Part shown: in pieces, positions 10,441-22,696 of the stretch
Layout of the letters: every line of letters begins with the position of its first letter
How positions within the stretch are numbered: the stretch's first letter is position 1
Source of the DNA: Nannobrachium achirus
Taxonomy: Eukaryota; Chordata; Actinopteri; Myctophiformes; Myctophidae
DNA: 64,000 nt
Direction: 5' to 3'
Assembly (NCBI GenBank): GCA_963921795.1
Contig: OY997647.1
Span: 56,372,668 to 56,436,667, forward strand
Program-made: the position numbers and the translations under genes
The notes under the pieces: model-generated
What the model saw: only the letters and a program-made list of their open reading frames with translations
Database searches by the model: none
Told to the model about the DNA's origin: nothing

Positions 10441-12520
10441 CTGCAGCTCGCTAAACGCGCGACCTCGTGCGGCGGTTCGGACCGTGAGACCGTCCACCGA
10501 GTCGTCCGCGTTTCGTTGTGAGAGGGTCGGTCCCCGTGAAAAACGCGTTCTGGCACGAAACGGTTACGTTTCGCGCGTTTGTGACGCCCCCTAGGGGTCG
10601 AAGTGGAAATGCTTTTGGGGATCCGTTGAGTATGCCACCCCCGACCTGTGGTTGAAATTCGGTGTTGACTCGACCTATTGTTTGTGATTTATGGCTATCG
10701 TTTGCGAAACGTGCCCCTCCCGCTAAGTTTGGAAGGCCGTTACGAACGAACGGTATGGACTATCGAAATATCCTTTGACTATGTTTATCGCGTGGCTTCA
10801 TAGATCAAGTGTACCGGTTTTTAAGACATTTGAAGAAAATATGTAGGAAAAGGAGCAAAAAGTGTGTTTTGGAGAAAATCAAAGATGGCGGAAAATCTAT
10901 CCCTACGCAAATGGGCGTGGCCTATATCGAGAGATGCGTCTTGACCCAAGGAATCCAGAGAAAAAATAATTTTAATTTTCCGATCTACGGTTCAAGAGTT
11001 ACGGGGCAAAACGTAAAGTGGGCCGTTATAGCGCCACCATGAGGATGAGTGATGTAATTATTTTTTGATTTATTCTTAAAATCATTATGAATCTCCTCTG
11101 CAAGGTTTGAAACTGTAGCCCCTATGCTTTGCGAAAGAAAAATACTTGAATGTGAATTTCTGCTTTCTCCCATTATAAGTCAATGGGGACAATTACGTTT
11201 TGCGCGTTTGTGACGCCCCCTACGGGTCGAATTGGAAACGCTTTTGGGGATTCCTTGAGTAAGCCACCCGCAGCCTGTGGTTGAAATTCATTGCTGACTC
11301 AACGTTTTGTTTGTGATTTATGGCTATTATTTGCAAAACGGGCCCCTCCCGCTAACTCTGGAAGCCCGTTACGAACGAATGGTATGGACTATAGACATAT
11401 CCCTTGACTATGTTCATTGCATGGGTTAGTAGATCATGTGTACCCATTTTTGTGACATTTGAAGAAAATATGTAGGAAAAAATGCAAAAAGTGTGTTTTG
11501 GAGAAAATTTGAAATGGTGAAAAATCTTCCCATGTGCAAATTGGCGTGTCCTATATGGAGAGATGCGTCGTGACCCAAGGAATCCAGGGAAAAAAGAATT
11601 TTAATTCTCCGACCTATGGTTCAAGAGTTACGAGGCAAGTGGTCCGTTATAGCGCCACCATGTGGCCAATTGGAAATGCTTTTGGGGATCGTTGAGTATG
11701 CCACCCCCGACCTGTGGTTGAAATTCAGTGTTGACTGGACCTTTTGTTTGTGATTTATGGCTATTGTTTGCAAAACGGGCCCCTCCCGTTAACTTTGGAA
11801 GCGCGTTACGAACGAACGTAATGGACTATCGCAATATCCCTTGAGTATGTTCATTGCATGGGTTCATAGATCATGTGTACCGTTTTTTGTGCAATTTGAA
11901 GAAAATATGTCGGAAAAGGAACAAAAAGTGTGTTTTGGAGAAAATTCAAGATGGCGGAAAATCTATCCAGGCGCAAATGGGCGTGGCCTATATCGGGAGA
12001 TGCGTCTTGACCCAAGGAATCCAGGGAAAAAATAATTTTAATTTTCCGACCTACGGTTCAACAGTTACAGGCCAAAACGTAAAGTGGGCTGTTATAGCGC
12101 CACCATGAGGCCGAGTGATGTAATTATTTTTTGATTAATTCTTACAATCATTATGAACCTCCTCTCCAAGTCTTGAAACTGTAGCCCCTATGGTTTGCCA
12201 GAGAAAAATAATTGAATGTGAATTTTTGCTTTCTCCCATTATAAGTCAATGGGGACAATTTAATTCACTAATAAATTAATATCAATTAAACTATAGAACC
12301 TTTCTCTTAGCAAGTTACTAGCACACCATTCCCGAGTAAGCCGGTCGATTTGACATATGGCGCGAGTGTGTGTTGCAAAAACTGTGGGAGGAGTAGCGTG
12401 CCAAACTTTGGGGAAAAGCATGGACATACATACATAAATATGAGCGATTGCAATAAGTTGCCAATGCTATGCATAGGCACACTTAACTAGAATTGACAGA
12501 GTCAATTTTGACAAGTGTGC
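10441..12520 (+). repeat. Composite block, 2080 bp (three bodies)
   Basis: Landmarks are 10809, 11438 and 11875. A 629-bp step arises from a junction at about 11190 (GGGGACAA|TTACGTTTTGCGC). That junction removes the AT-rich segment, P and the hairpin cluster. The second body is the diverged gamma/beta form. The 437-bp step follows at about 11670. Confidence 0.93.
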
Positions 12521-13971
12521 CTGCAGCGCGCTAAACGCGCGACCTCGTGCGGCGGTTCGGTCCGTGAGACCGTCCGCCGAGTCGTCCGCGTTTCGTCGTG
12601 AGAGGGTCGGTCCCCGTGAAAAACGCGTTCTGGCACGAAACGGTTACGTTTCGCGCGTTTGTGACGCCCCCTAGGGGTCGAAGTGGAAATGCTTTTGGGG
12701 AATCGTTGAGTATGCCGCCCGCGACCTGTGGTTGAAATTCAGTGTTGACTCGACCTATTGTTTGTGATTTATGGCTATCGTTTGCGAAACGGGCCCCTCC
12801 CGCTAACTTTGGAAGCGCGTTACGAACGAACGGTACGGACTATCGAAATATCCTTTGACTATGTTTATCGCGTGGCTTCATAGATCATGTGTACCGGTTT
12901 TTAAGACATTTGAAGAAAATATGTAGGAAAAGGAGCAAAAAGTGTGTTTTGGAGAAAATTTGAAATGGTGAAAAATCTTCCCATGTGCAAATTGGCGTGT
13001 CCTATATGGAGAGATGCGTCGTGACCCAAGGAATCCAGGGAAAAAAGAATTTTAATTCTCCGACCTATGGTTCAAGAGTTACGAGGCAAGTGGTCCGTTA
13101 TAGCGCCACCATGTGGCCAATTGGAAATGCTTTTGGGGATCGTTGAGTATGCCACCCCCGACCTGTGGTTGAAATTCAGTGTTGACTGGACCTTTTGTTT
13201 GTGATTTATGGCTATTGTTTGCAAAACGGGCCCCTCCCGCTAACTTTGGAAGCACGTTACGAACAAACGTAATGGACTATCGCAATATCCCTTGAGTATG
13301 TTCATTGCATGGGTTCATAGATCATGTGTACCGTTTTTTGTGCAATTTGAAGAAAATATGTCGGAAAAGGAACAAAAAGTGTGTTTTGGAGAAAATTCAA
13401 GATGGCGGAAAATCTATCCTGGCGCAAATGGGCGTGGCCTATATCGGGAGATGCGTCTTGACCCAAGGAATCCAGGGAAAAAATAATTTTAATTTTCCGA
13501 CCTACGGTTCAACAGTTACAGGCCAAAACGTAAAGTGGCCTGTTATAGCGCCACCATGAGGCCGAGTGATGTAATTATTTTTTGATTAATTCTTACAATC
13601 ATTATGAACCTCCTCTCCAAGTCTTGAAACTGTAGCCCCTATGGTTTGCGAGAGAAAAATAATTGAATGTGAATTTTTGCTTTCTCCCATTATAAGTCAA
13701 TGGGGACAATTTAATTCACTAATAAATTAATATAAATTAAACTATAGAACCTTTCTCTTAGCAAGTTACTAGCACACCATTCCCGAGTAAGCCGGTCGAT
13801 TTGACATATGGCGCGAGTGTGTGGTGCAAAAACTGTGGGAGGAGTAGCGTGCCAAACTTTGGGGAAAAGCATGGACATACATACATAAATATGAGCGATT
13901 GCAATAAGTTGCCAATGCTATGCATAGGCACACTTAACTAGAATTGACAGAGTCAATTTTGACAAGTGTGC
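12521..13971 (+). repeat. Composite block, 1451 bp
   Basis: Landmarks are 12889 and 13326, with the S junction at about 13120. The CGCGCTAAACGCGCG left end and GGTCCGTGAG are HOR-specific variants. Confidence 0.94.
13911..13927. repeat. CTATGCATAG palindrome of spacer (reference copy)
   Basis: CTATGCATAG (13918-13927) is a perfect 10-bp palindrome, preceded by GCCAATG and followed by GCACACTT. It is present in long-spacer monomers and absent from short-spacer ones. Confidence 0.9.
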
Positions 13972-13977
13972 CTGCAG
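13927..13977. repeat. P module: nested inverted repeat ending at PstI site
   Basis: An outer 9-bp inverted repeat, GGCACACTT (13927-13935) with AAGTGTGCC (13964-13972), encloses an inner 7-bp stem, AATTGAC-AGA-GTCAATT (13942-13958). CTGCAG (13972-13977) overlaps its last base. The whole could form an imperfect 46-bp hairpin or cruciform. Almost every P-to-P block in the window starts and ends here, and the boundaries of several long duplications fall within it. Confidence 0.88.
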
Positions 13978-14128
13978 CGCGCTAAACGCGCGACCTCGTG
14001 CGGCGGTTCGGTCCGTGAGACCGTCCGCCGAGTCGTCCGCGTTTCGTCGTGAGAGGGTCGGTCCCCGTGAAAAACGCGTTCTGGCACGAAACGGTTACGT
14101 TTCGCGCGTTTGTGACGCCCCCTAGGGG
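13977..14128. repeat. CpG-dense hairpin cluster (reference copy)
   Basis: About 150 bp with roughly 29 CpG by hand count. It holds small inverted repeats: GCGCG/CGCGC (13977-13991), CGAAACG-GTTA-CGTTTCG (14087-14104) and CCCCTAGGGG (14119-14128). Many other copies also have CGGAC/GTCCG around CGTGAGACC. Variation among copies is often C/T or G/A at CpG. No promoter motif is recognisable; a CpG-island-like or structural role is speculative. Confidence 0.8.
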
Positions 14129-14567
14129 TCGAAGTGGAAATGCTTTTGGGGAATCGTTGAGTATGCCGCCCGCGACCTGTGGTTGAAATTCAGTGTTGAC
14201 TCGACCTATTGTTTGTGATTTATGGCTATCGTTTGCGAAACGGGCCCCTCCCGCTAACTTTGGAAGCGCGTTACGAACGAACGGTACGGACTATCGAAAT
14301 ATCCTTTGACTATGTTTATCGCGTGGCTTCATAGATCATGTGTACCGGTTTTTAAGACATTTGAAGAAAATATGTAGGAAAAGGAGCAAAAAGTGTGTTT
14401 TGGAGAAAATTTGAAATGGTGAAAAATCTTCCCATGTGCAAATTGGCGTGTCCTATATGGAGAGATGCGTCGTGACCCAAGGAATCCAGGGAAAAAAGAA
14501 TTTTAATTCTCCGACCTATGGTTCAAGAGTTACGAGGCAAGTGGTCCGTTATAGCGCCACCATGTGG

Positions 14568-14576
14568 CCAATTGGA
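14568..14576. other. S deletion junction (reference copy)
   Basis: GCGCCACCATGTGGCCAA runs straight into TTGGAAATGCTTTTGGGG. In full monomers these are about 577 bp apart. The same junction recurs 232 bp after the landmark in 20 units, and a 438-bp-step version (GGCCAAGTGGAAATGC) occurs in two. Confidence 0.9.
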
Positions 14577-15136
14577 AATGCTTTTGGGGATCGTTGAGTA
14601 TGCCACCCCCGACCTGTGGTTGAAATTCAGTGTTGACTGGACCTTTTGTTTGTGATTTATGGCTATTGTTTGCAAAACGGGCCCCTCCCGCTAACTTTGG
14701 AAGCACGTTACGAACAAACGTAATGGACTATCGCAATATCCCTTGAGTATGTTCATTGCATGGGTTCATAGATCATGTGTACCGTTTTTTGTGCAATTTG
14801 AAGAAAATATGTCGGAAAAGGAACAAAAAGTGTGTTTTGGAGAAAATTCAAGATGGCGGAAAATCTATCCTGGCGCAAATGGGCGTGGCCTATATCGGGA
14901 GATGCGTCTTGACCCAAGGAATCCAGGGAAAAAATAATTTTAATTTTCCGACCTACGGTTCAACAGTTACAGGCCAAAACGTAAAGTGGCCTGTTATAGC
15001 GCCACCATGAGGCCGAGTGATGTAATTATTTTTTGATTAATTCTTACAATCATTATGAACCTCCTCTCCAAGTCTTGAAACTGTAGCCCCTATGGTTTGC
15101 GAGAGAAAAATAATTGAATGTGAATTTTTGCTTTCT

Positions 15137-15155
15137 CCCATTATAAGTCAATGGG
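15137..15155. repeat. CCCATT/AATGGG hairpin (reference copy)
   Basis: CCCATTATAAGTCAATGGG has a 6-bp stem around ATAAGTC. It is present at the corresponding place in nearly every full monomer and lies just before the AT-rich stretch. Confidence 0.85.
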
Positions 15156-15200
15156 GACAATTTAATTCACTAATAAATTAATATAAATTAAACTATAGAA
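15156..15200. repeat. AT-rich stretch of monomer (reference copy)
   Basis: About 45 bp, almost entirely A/T (TTAATTCACTAATAAATTAATAT and on). The contrast with the CpG-dense cluster about 300 bp downstream gives each monomer alternating composition domains. No protein-binding site is identified. Confidence 0.8.
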
Positions 15201-15422
15201 CCTTTCTCTTAGCAAGTTACTAGCACACCATTCCCGAGTAAGCCGGTCGATTTGACATATGGCGCGAGTGTGTGGTGCAAAAACTGTGGGAGGAGTAGCG
15301 TGCCAAACTTTGGGGAAAAGCATGGACATACATACATAAATATGAGCGATTGCAATAAGTTGCCAATGCTATGCATAGGCACACTTAACTAGAATTGACA
15401 GAGTCAATTTTGACAAGTGTGC

Positions 15423-17714
15423 CTGCAGCGCGCTGAATGCGCGACCTCGTGCGGTTCGGACCGTGAGACTGTCCGCCGAGTCGCCTGCGTTTCGTTGTGA
15501 GAGGGTCGGTCCCCGTGAAAAACGCGTTTTGGCACGAAACGGTTACGTTTCGCGCGTTTGTGACGCCCCCTAGGGGTCGAAGTGGAAATGCTTTTGGGGA
15601 TCCGTTGAGTATGCCACCCCCGACCTGTGGTTGAAATTCAGTGCCGACTCAACCTATTGTTTGTGAGTTAGGGCAATTTTTTGCCAAACGGGCCCCTCCC
15701 GCTAACTTTGGAAGCGCGTTACGAACGAACGGTACGAACTATCGAAATATCCTTTGACTATGTTTATCGCGTGGCTTCATAGATCATGTGTACCGGTTTT
15801 TAAGACATTTGAAGAAAATATGTAGGAAAAGGAGCAAAAAGTGTGTTTTGGAGAAAATTCAAGATGGCGGAAAATCTACCCATACGCAAATGGGCGTGGC
15901 CTATATCGGGAGATGCGTCTTGACCCAAGGAATCCAGGGAAAAAATAATTTTAATTTTCCGACCTACGGTTCAAGAGTTACGGGGCAAAACGTAAAGTTG
16001 GCCGTTATAGCGCCACCATGAGGCCGAGTGATGTAATTATTTTTTGATTAATTCTTACAATCATTATGAACCTCCTCGCCAAGTCTTGAAACTGTAGCCC
16101 CTATGGTTTGCGAGAGAAAAATAATTGAATGCGATTCCCATTATAAGTCAATGGGGAAAATTAATTCACTAATAAATTAATATCAATTAAACTATAGAAC
16201 CTTTCTCTTAGCAAGTTACTAGCACACCATTCCCGAGCAAGCCGGTCGATTTGACATATGGCGCGAGTGTGTGGGCGACCTCGTGCGGCGGTTCGGACCG
16301 TGAGACCGTCCGCCGAGTCGTCCGCGTTTCGTCGTGAGAGGGTCGGTCCCCGTGAAAAACGCGTTCTGGCACGAAACGGTTACGTTTCGCGCGTTTGTGA
16401 CGCCCCCTAGGGGTCGAAGTGGAAATGCTTTTGGGGAATCGTTGAGTATGCCGCCCGCGACCTGTGGTTGAAATTCAGTGTTGACTCGACCTATTGTTTG
16501 TGATTTATGGCTATCGTTTGCGAAACGGGCCCCTCCCGCTAACTTTGGAAGCGCGTTACGAACGAACGGTATGGACTATCGAAATATCCTTTGACTATGT
16601 TTATCGCGTGGCTTCATAGATCATGTGTACCGGTTTTTAAGACATTTGAAGAAAATATGTAGGAAAAGGAGCAAAAAGTGTGTTTTGGAGAAAATTTGAA
16701 ATGGTGAAAAATCTTCCCATGTGCAAATTGGCGTGTCCTATATGGAGAGATGCGTCGTGACCCAAGGAATCCAGGGAAAAAAGAATTTTAATTCTCCGAC
16801 CTATGGTTCAAGAGTTACGAGGCAAGTGGTCCGTTATAGCGACACCATGTGGCCAATTGGAAATGCTTTTGGGGATCGTTGAGTATGCCACCCCCGACCT
16901 GTGGTTGAAATTCAGTGTTGACTGGACCTTTTGTTTGTGATTTATGGCTATTGTTTGCAAAACGGGCCCCTCCCGCTAACTTTGGAAGCGCGTTACGAAC
17001 GAACGTAATGGACTATCGCAATATCCCTTGAGTATGTTCATTGCATGGGTTCATAGATCATGTGTACCGTTTTTTGTGCAATTTGAAGAAAATATGTCGG
17101 AAAAGGAACAAAAAGTGTGTTTTGGAGAAAATTCAAGATGGCGGAAAATCTATCCAGGCGCAAATGGGCGTGGCCTATATCGGGAGATGCGTCTTGACCC
17201 AAGGAATCCAGGGAAAAAATAATTTTAATTTTCCGACCTACGGTTCAACAGTTACAGGCCAAAACGTAAAGTGGGCTGTTATAGCGCCACCATGAGGCCA
17301 AATGACACTATTATTTTTTATTTAATCCTTGAAATCATTATGAACCTCCTCACCAAGTCTTGAAACTGTAGCCCCTATGGTTTGCGAGAGAAAAATAAAT
17401 GAATGTGAGTTTTTGCCATTCCCATTATAAGTCAATGGGGAGAAATTAATGCACTAATAAATTAATATCAATTAAACTATAGAACCTTTCTCTTAGCAAC
17501 TTACTAGCACACCATTCCCGAGTAAGCCGGTCGATTTGACATATGGCACGAGTGTGTGTTGCAAAAACTGTGGGAGGAGTAGCGTGCCAAACTTTGGGGA
17601 ATCGTATGGACAGACATAAATAAATAAATAAATATGAGCGAGAACAATAAGTGTCCCATGCTATGCATAGGCACACTTAACTAGAATTGACAGAGTCAAT
17701 TTTGACAAGTGTGC
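15423..17714 (+). repeat. Composite block, 2292 bp (three bodies)
   Basis: Landmarks are 15788, 16625 and 17062. The 837-bp step comes from a junction at 16274/16275 (GTGTGTGG|GCGACCTCG) that removes the spacer and P. The left end CGCGCTGAATGCGCG with GAGACTGTCC is specific to this block. Other copies lie at 22697-24988 and 31554-33845. Confidence 0.94.
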
Positions 17715-19794
17715 CTGCAGCTCGCTAAACGCGCGACCTCGTGCGGCGGTTCGGACCGTGAGACCGTCCACCGAGTCGTCCGCGTTTCGTTGTGAGAGGG
17801 TCGGTCCCCGTGAAAAACGCGTTCTGGCACGAAACGGTTACGTTTCGCGCGTTTGTGACGCCCCCTAGGGGTCGAAGTGGAAATGCTTTTGGGGATCCGT
17901 TGAGTATGCCACCCCCGACCTGTGGTTGAAATTCGGTGTTGACTCGACCTATTGTTTGTGATTTATGGCTATCGTTTGCGAAACGTGCCCCTCCCGCTAA
18001 GTTTGGAAGGCCGTTACGAACGAACGGTATGGACTATCGAAATATCCTTTGACTATGTTTATCGCGTGGCTTCATAGATCAAGTGTACCGGTTTTTAAGA
18101 CATTTGAAGAAAATATGTAGGAAAAGGAGCAAAAAGTGTGTTTTGGAGAAAATCAAAGATGGCGGAAAATCTATCCCTACGCAAATGGGCGTGGCCTATA
18201 TCGAGAGATGCGTCTTGACCCAAGGAATCCAGAGAAAAAATAATTTTAATTTTCCGATCTACGGTTCAAGAGTTACGGGGCAAAACGTAAAGTGGGCCGT
18301 TATAGCGCCACCATGAGGATGAGTGATGTAATTATTTTTTGATTTATTCTTAAAATCATTATGAATCTCCTCTGCAAGGTTTGAAACTGTAGCCCCTATG
18401 CTTTGCGAAAGAAAAATACTTGAATGTGAATTTCTGCTTTCTCCCATTATAAGTCAATGGGGACAATTACGTTTTGCGCGTTTGTGACGCCCCCTACGGG
18501 TCGAATTGGAAACGCTTTTGGGGATTCCTTGAGTAAGCCACCCGCAGCCTGTGGTTGAAATTCATTGCTGACTCAACGTTTTGTTTGTGATTTATGGCTA
18601 TTATTTGCAAAACGGGCCCCTCCCGCTAACTCTGGAAGCCCGTTACGAACGAATGGTATGGACTATAGACATATCCCTTGACTATGTTCATTGCATGGGT
18701 TAGTAGATCATGTGTACCCATTTTTGTGACATTTGAAGAAAATATGTAGGAAAAAATGCAAAAAGTGTGTTTTGGAGAAAATTTGAAATGGTGAAAAATC
18801 TTCCCATGTGCAAATTGGCGTGTCCTATATGGAGAGATGCGTCGTGACCCAAGGAATCCAGGGAAAAAAGAATTTTAATTCTCCGACCTATGGTTCAAGA
18901 GTTACGAGGCAAGTGGTCCGTTATAGCGCCACCATGTGGCCAATTGGAAATGCTTTTGGGGATCGTTGAGTATGCCACCCCCGACCTGTGGTTGAAATTC
19001 AGTGTTGACTGGACCTTTTGTTTGTGATTTATGGCTATTGTTTGCAAAACGGGCCCCTCCCGTTAACTTTGGAAGCGCGTTACGAACGAACGTAATGGAC
19101 TATCGCAATATCCCTTGAGTATGTTCATTGCATGGGTTCATAGATCATGTGTACCGTTTTTTGTGCAATTTGAAGAAAATATGTCGGAAAAGGAACAAAA
19201 AGTGTGTTTTGGAGAAAATTCAAGATGGCGGAAAATCTATCCAGGCGCAAATGGGCGTGGCCTATATCGGGAGATGCGTCTTGACCCAAGGAATCCAGGG
19301 AAAAAATAATTTTAATTTTCCGACCTACGGTTCAACAGTTACAGGCCAAAACGTAAAGTGGGCTGTTATAGCGCCACCATGAGGCCGAGTGATGTAATTA
19401 TTTTTTGATTAATTCTTACAATCATTATGAACCTCCTCTCCAAGTCTTGAAACTGTAGCCCCTATGGTTTGCCAGAGAAAAATAATTGAATGTGAATTTT
19501 TGCTTTCTCCCATTATAAGTCAATGGGGACAATTTAATTCACTAATAAATTAATATCAATTAAACTATAGAACCTTTCTCTTAGCAAGTTACTAGCACAC
19601 CATTCCCGAGTAAGCCGGTCGATTTGACATATGGCGCGAGTGTGTGTTGCAAAAACTGTGGGAGGAGTAGCGTGCCAAACTTTGGGGAAAAGCATGGACA
19701 TACATACATAAATATGAGCGATTGCAATAAGTTGCCAATGCTATGCATAGGCACACTTAACTAGAATTGACAGAGTCAATTTTGACAAGTGTGC
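17715..19794 (+). repeat. Composite block, 2080 bp, HOR copy 2
   Basis: Landmarks are 18083, 18712 and 19149. The 629 junction is at about 18464. Counterpart of 10441-12520. Confidence 0.93.
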
Positions 19795-22696
19795 CTGCAG
19801 CGCGCTAAACGCGCGACCTCGTGCGGCGGTTCGGTCCGTGAGACCGTCCGCCGAGTCGTCCGCGTTTCGTCGTGAGAGGGTCGGTCCCCGTGAAAAACGC
19901 GTTCTGGCACGAAACGGTTACGTTTCGCGCGTTTGTGACGCCCCCTAGGGGTCGAAGTGGAAATGCTTTTGGGGAATCGTTGAGTATGCCGCCCGCGACC
20001 TGTGGTTGAAATTCAGTGTTGACTCGACCTATTGTTTGTGATTTATGGCTATCGTTTGCGAAACGGGCCCCTCCCGCTAACTTTGGAAGCGCGTTACGAA
20101 CGAACGGTACGGACTATCGAAATATCCTTTGACTATGTTTATCGCGTGGCTTCATAGATCATGTGTACCGGTTTTTAAGACATTTGAAGAAAATATGTAG
20201 GAAAAGGAGCAAAAAGTGTGTTTTGGAGAAAATTTGAAATGGTGAAAAATCTTCCCATGTGCAAATTGGCGTGTCCTATATGGAGAGATGCGTCGTGACC
20301 CAAGGAATCCAGGGAAAAAAGAATTTTAATTCTCCGACCTATGGTTCAAGAGTTACGAGGCAAGTGGTCCGTTATAGCGCCACCATGTGGCCAATTGGAA
20401 ATGCTTTTGGGGATCGTTGAGTATGCCACCCCCGACCTGTGGTTGAAATTCAGTGTTGACTGGACCTTTTGTTTGTGATTTATGGCTATTGTTTGCAAAA
20501 CGGGCCCCTCCCGCTAACTTTGGAAGCACGTTACGAACAAACGTAATGGACTATCGCAATATCCCTTGAGTATGTTCATTGCATGGGTTCATAGATCATG
20601 TGTACCGTTTTTTGTGCAATTTGAAGAAAATATGTCGGAAAAGGAACAAAAAGTGTGTTTTGGAGAAAATTCAAGATGGCGGAAAATCTATCCTGGCGCA
20701 AATGGGCGTGGCCTATATCGGGAGATGCGTCTTGACCCAAGGAATCCAGGGAAAAAATAATTTTAATTTTCCGACCTACGGTTCAACAGTTACAGGCCAA
20801 AACGTAAAGTGGCCTGTTATAGCGCCACCATGAGGCCGAGTGATGTAATTATTTTTTGATTAATTCTTACAATCATTATGAACCTCCTCTCCAAGTCTTG
20901 AAACTGTAGCCCCTATGGTTTGCGAGAGAAAAATAATTGAATGTGAATTTTTGCTTTCTCCCATTATAAGTCAATGGGGACAATTTAATTCACTAATAAA
21001 TTAATATAAATTAAACTATAGAACCTTTCTCTTAGCAAGTTACTAGCACACCATTCCCGAGTAAGCCGGTCGATTTGACATATGGCGCGAGTGTGTGGTG
21101 CAAAAACTGTGGGAGGAGTAGCGTGCCAAACTTTGGGGAAAAGCATGGACATACATACATAAATATGAGCGATTGCAATAAGTTGCCAATGCTATGCATA
21201 GGCACACTTAACTAGAATTGACAGAGTCAATTTTGACAAGTGTGCCTGCAGCGCGCTAAACGCGCGACCTCGTGCGGCGGTTCGGTCCGTGAGACCGTCC
21301 GCCGAGTCGTCCGCGTTTCGTCGTGAGAGGGTCGGTCCCCGTGAAAAACGCGTTCTGGCACGAAACGGTTACGTTTCGCGCGTTTGTGACGCCCCCTAGG
21401 GGTCGAAGTGGAAATGCTTTTGGGGAATCGTTGAGTATGCCGCCCGCGACCTGTGGTTGAAATTCAGTGTTGACTCGACCTATTGTTTGTGATTTATGGC
21501 TATCGTTTGCGAAACGGGCCCCTCCCGCTAACTTTGGAAGCGCGTTACGAACGAACGGTACGGACTATCGAAATATCCTTTGACTATGTTTATCGCGTGG
21601 CTTCATAGATCATGTGTACCGGTTTTTAAGACATTTGAAGAAAATATGTAGGAAAAGGAGCAAAAAGTGTGTTTTGGAGAAAATTTGAAATGGTGAAAAA
21701 TCTTCCCATGTGCAAATTGGCGTGTCCTATATGGAGAGATGCGTCGTGACCCAAGGAATCCAGGGAAAAAAGAATTTTAATTCTCCGACCTATGGTTCAA
21801 GAGTTACGAGGCAAGTGGTCCGTTATAGCGCCACCATGTGGCCAATTGGAAATGCTTTTGGGGATCGTTGAGTATGCCACCCCCGACCTGTGGTTGAAAT
21901 TCAGTGTTGACTGGACCTTTTGTTTGTGATTTATGGCTATTGTTTGCAAAACGGGCCCCTCCCGCTAACTTTGGAAGCACGTTACGAACAAACGTAATGG
22001 ACTATCGCAATATCCCTTGAGTATGTTCATTGCATGGGTTCATAGATCATGTGTACCGTTTTTTGTGCAATTTGAAGAAAATATGTCGGAAAAGGAACAA
22101 AAAGTGTGTTTTGGAGAAAATTCAAGATGGCGGAAAATCTATCCTGGCGCAAATGGGCGTGGCCTATATCGGGAGATGCGTCTTGACCCAAGGAATCCAG
22201 GGAAAAAATAATTTTAATTTTCCGACCTACGGTTCAACAGTTACAGGCCAAAACGTAAAGTGGCCTGTTATAGCGCCACCATGAGGCCGAGTGATGTAAT
22301 TATTTTTTGATTAATTCTTACAATCATTATGAACCTCCTCTCCAAGTCTTGAAACTGTAGCCCCTATGGTTTGCGAGAGAAAAATAATTGAATGTGAATT
22401 TTTGCTTTCTCCCATTATAAGTCAATGGGGACAATTTAATTCACTAATAAATTAATATAAATTAAACTATAGAACCTTTCTCTTAGCAAGTTACTAGCAC
22501 ACCATTCCCGAGTAAGCCGGTCGATTTGACATATGGCGCGAGTGTGTGGTGCAAAAACTGTGGGAGGAGTAGCGTGCCAAACTTTGGGGAAAAGCATGGA
22601 CATACATACATAAATATGAGCGATTGCAATAAGTTGCCAATGCTATGCATAGGCACACTTAACTAGAATTGACAGAGTCAATTTTGACAAGTGTGC
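19795..22696 (+). repeat. Two 1451-bp composite blocks, HOR copy 2
   Basis: P sites at 19795 and 21246; landmarks 20163, 20600, 21614 and 22051. Counterparts of 12521-15422. Confidence 0.93.

Larger units (their letters stand above)
13972..15422 (+). repeat. Composite block, 1451 bp (reference copy)
   Basis: Landmarks are 14340 and 14777, with the S junction at 14571/14572. The internal modules are annotated separately in this copy. It is nearly identical to the preceding block and to 19795-22696. Confidence 0.94.
10441..17714 (+). repeat. Higher-order repeat, copy 1 (7274 bp)
   Basis: Ten body units with spacings 629, 437, 1014, 437, 1014, 437, 1011, 837, 437 and 1021 bp sum to 7274. They form blocks of 2080, 1451, 1451 and 2292 bp. 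The same ten spacings follow immediately in copy 2. I found no base difference in the rows I compared between copies, including private variants such as GCGACACC at about 16840 and 24114 and CCTCCCGTTAAC at about 11786 and 19060. Confidence 0.95.

Noticed and set aside
12590-12610. CENP-B box-like TTTCGTYGTGAGAGGG in the monomer
   Set aside because: Compared with NTTCGNNNNANNCGGGN it lacks the conserved A and has AGGG for CGGG. I would not claim a centromere box.
14087-14104. Hairpins read as a transcription terminator or regulatory RNA
   Set aside because: Short stems recur in every repeat with no U-tract or adjacent gene. Nothing supports a terminator.
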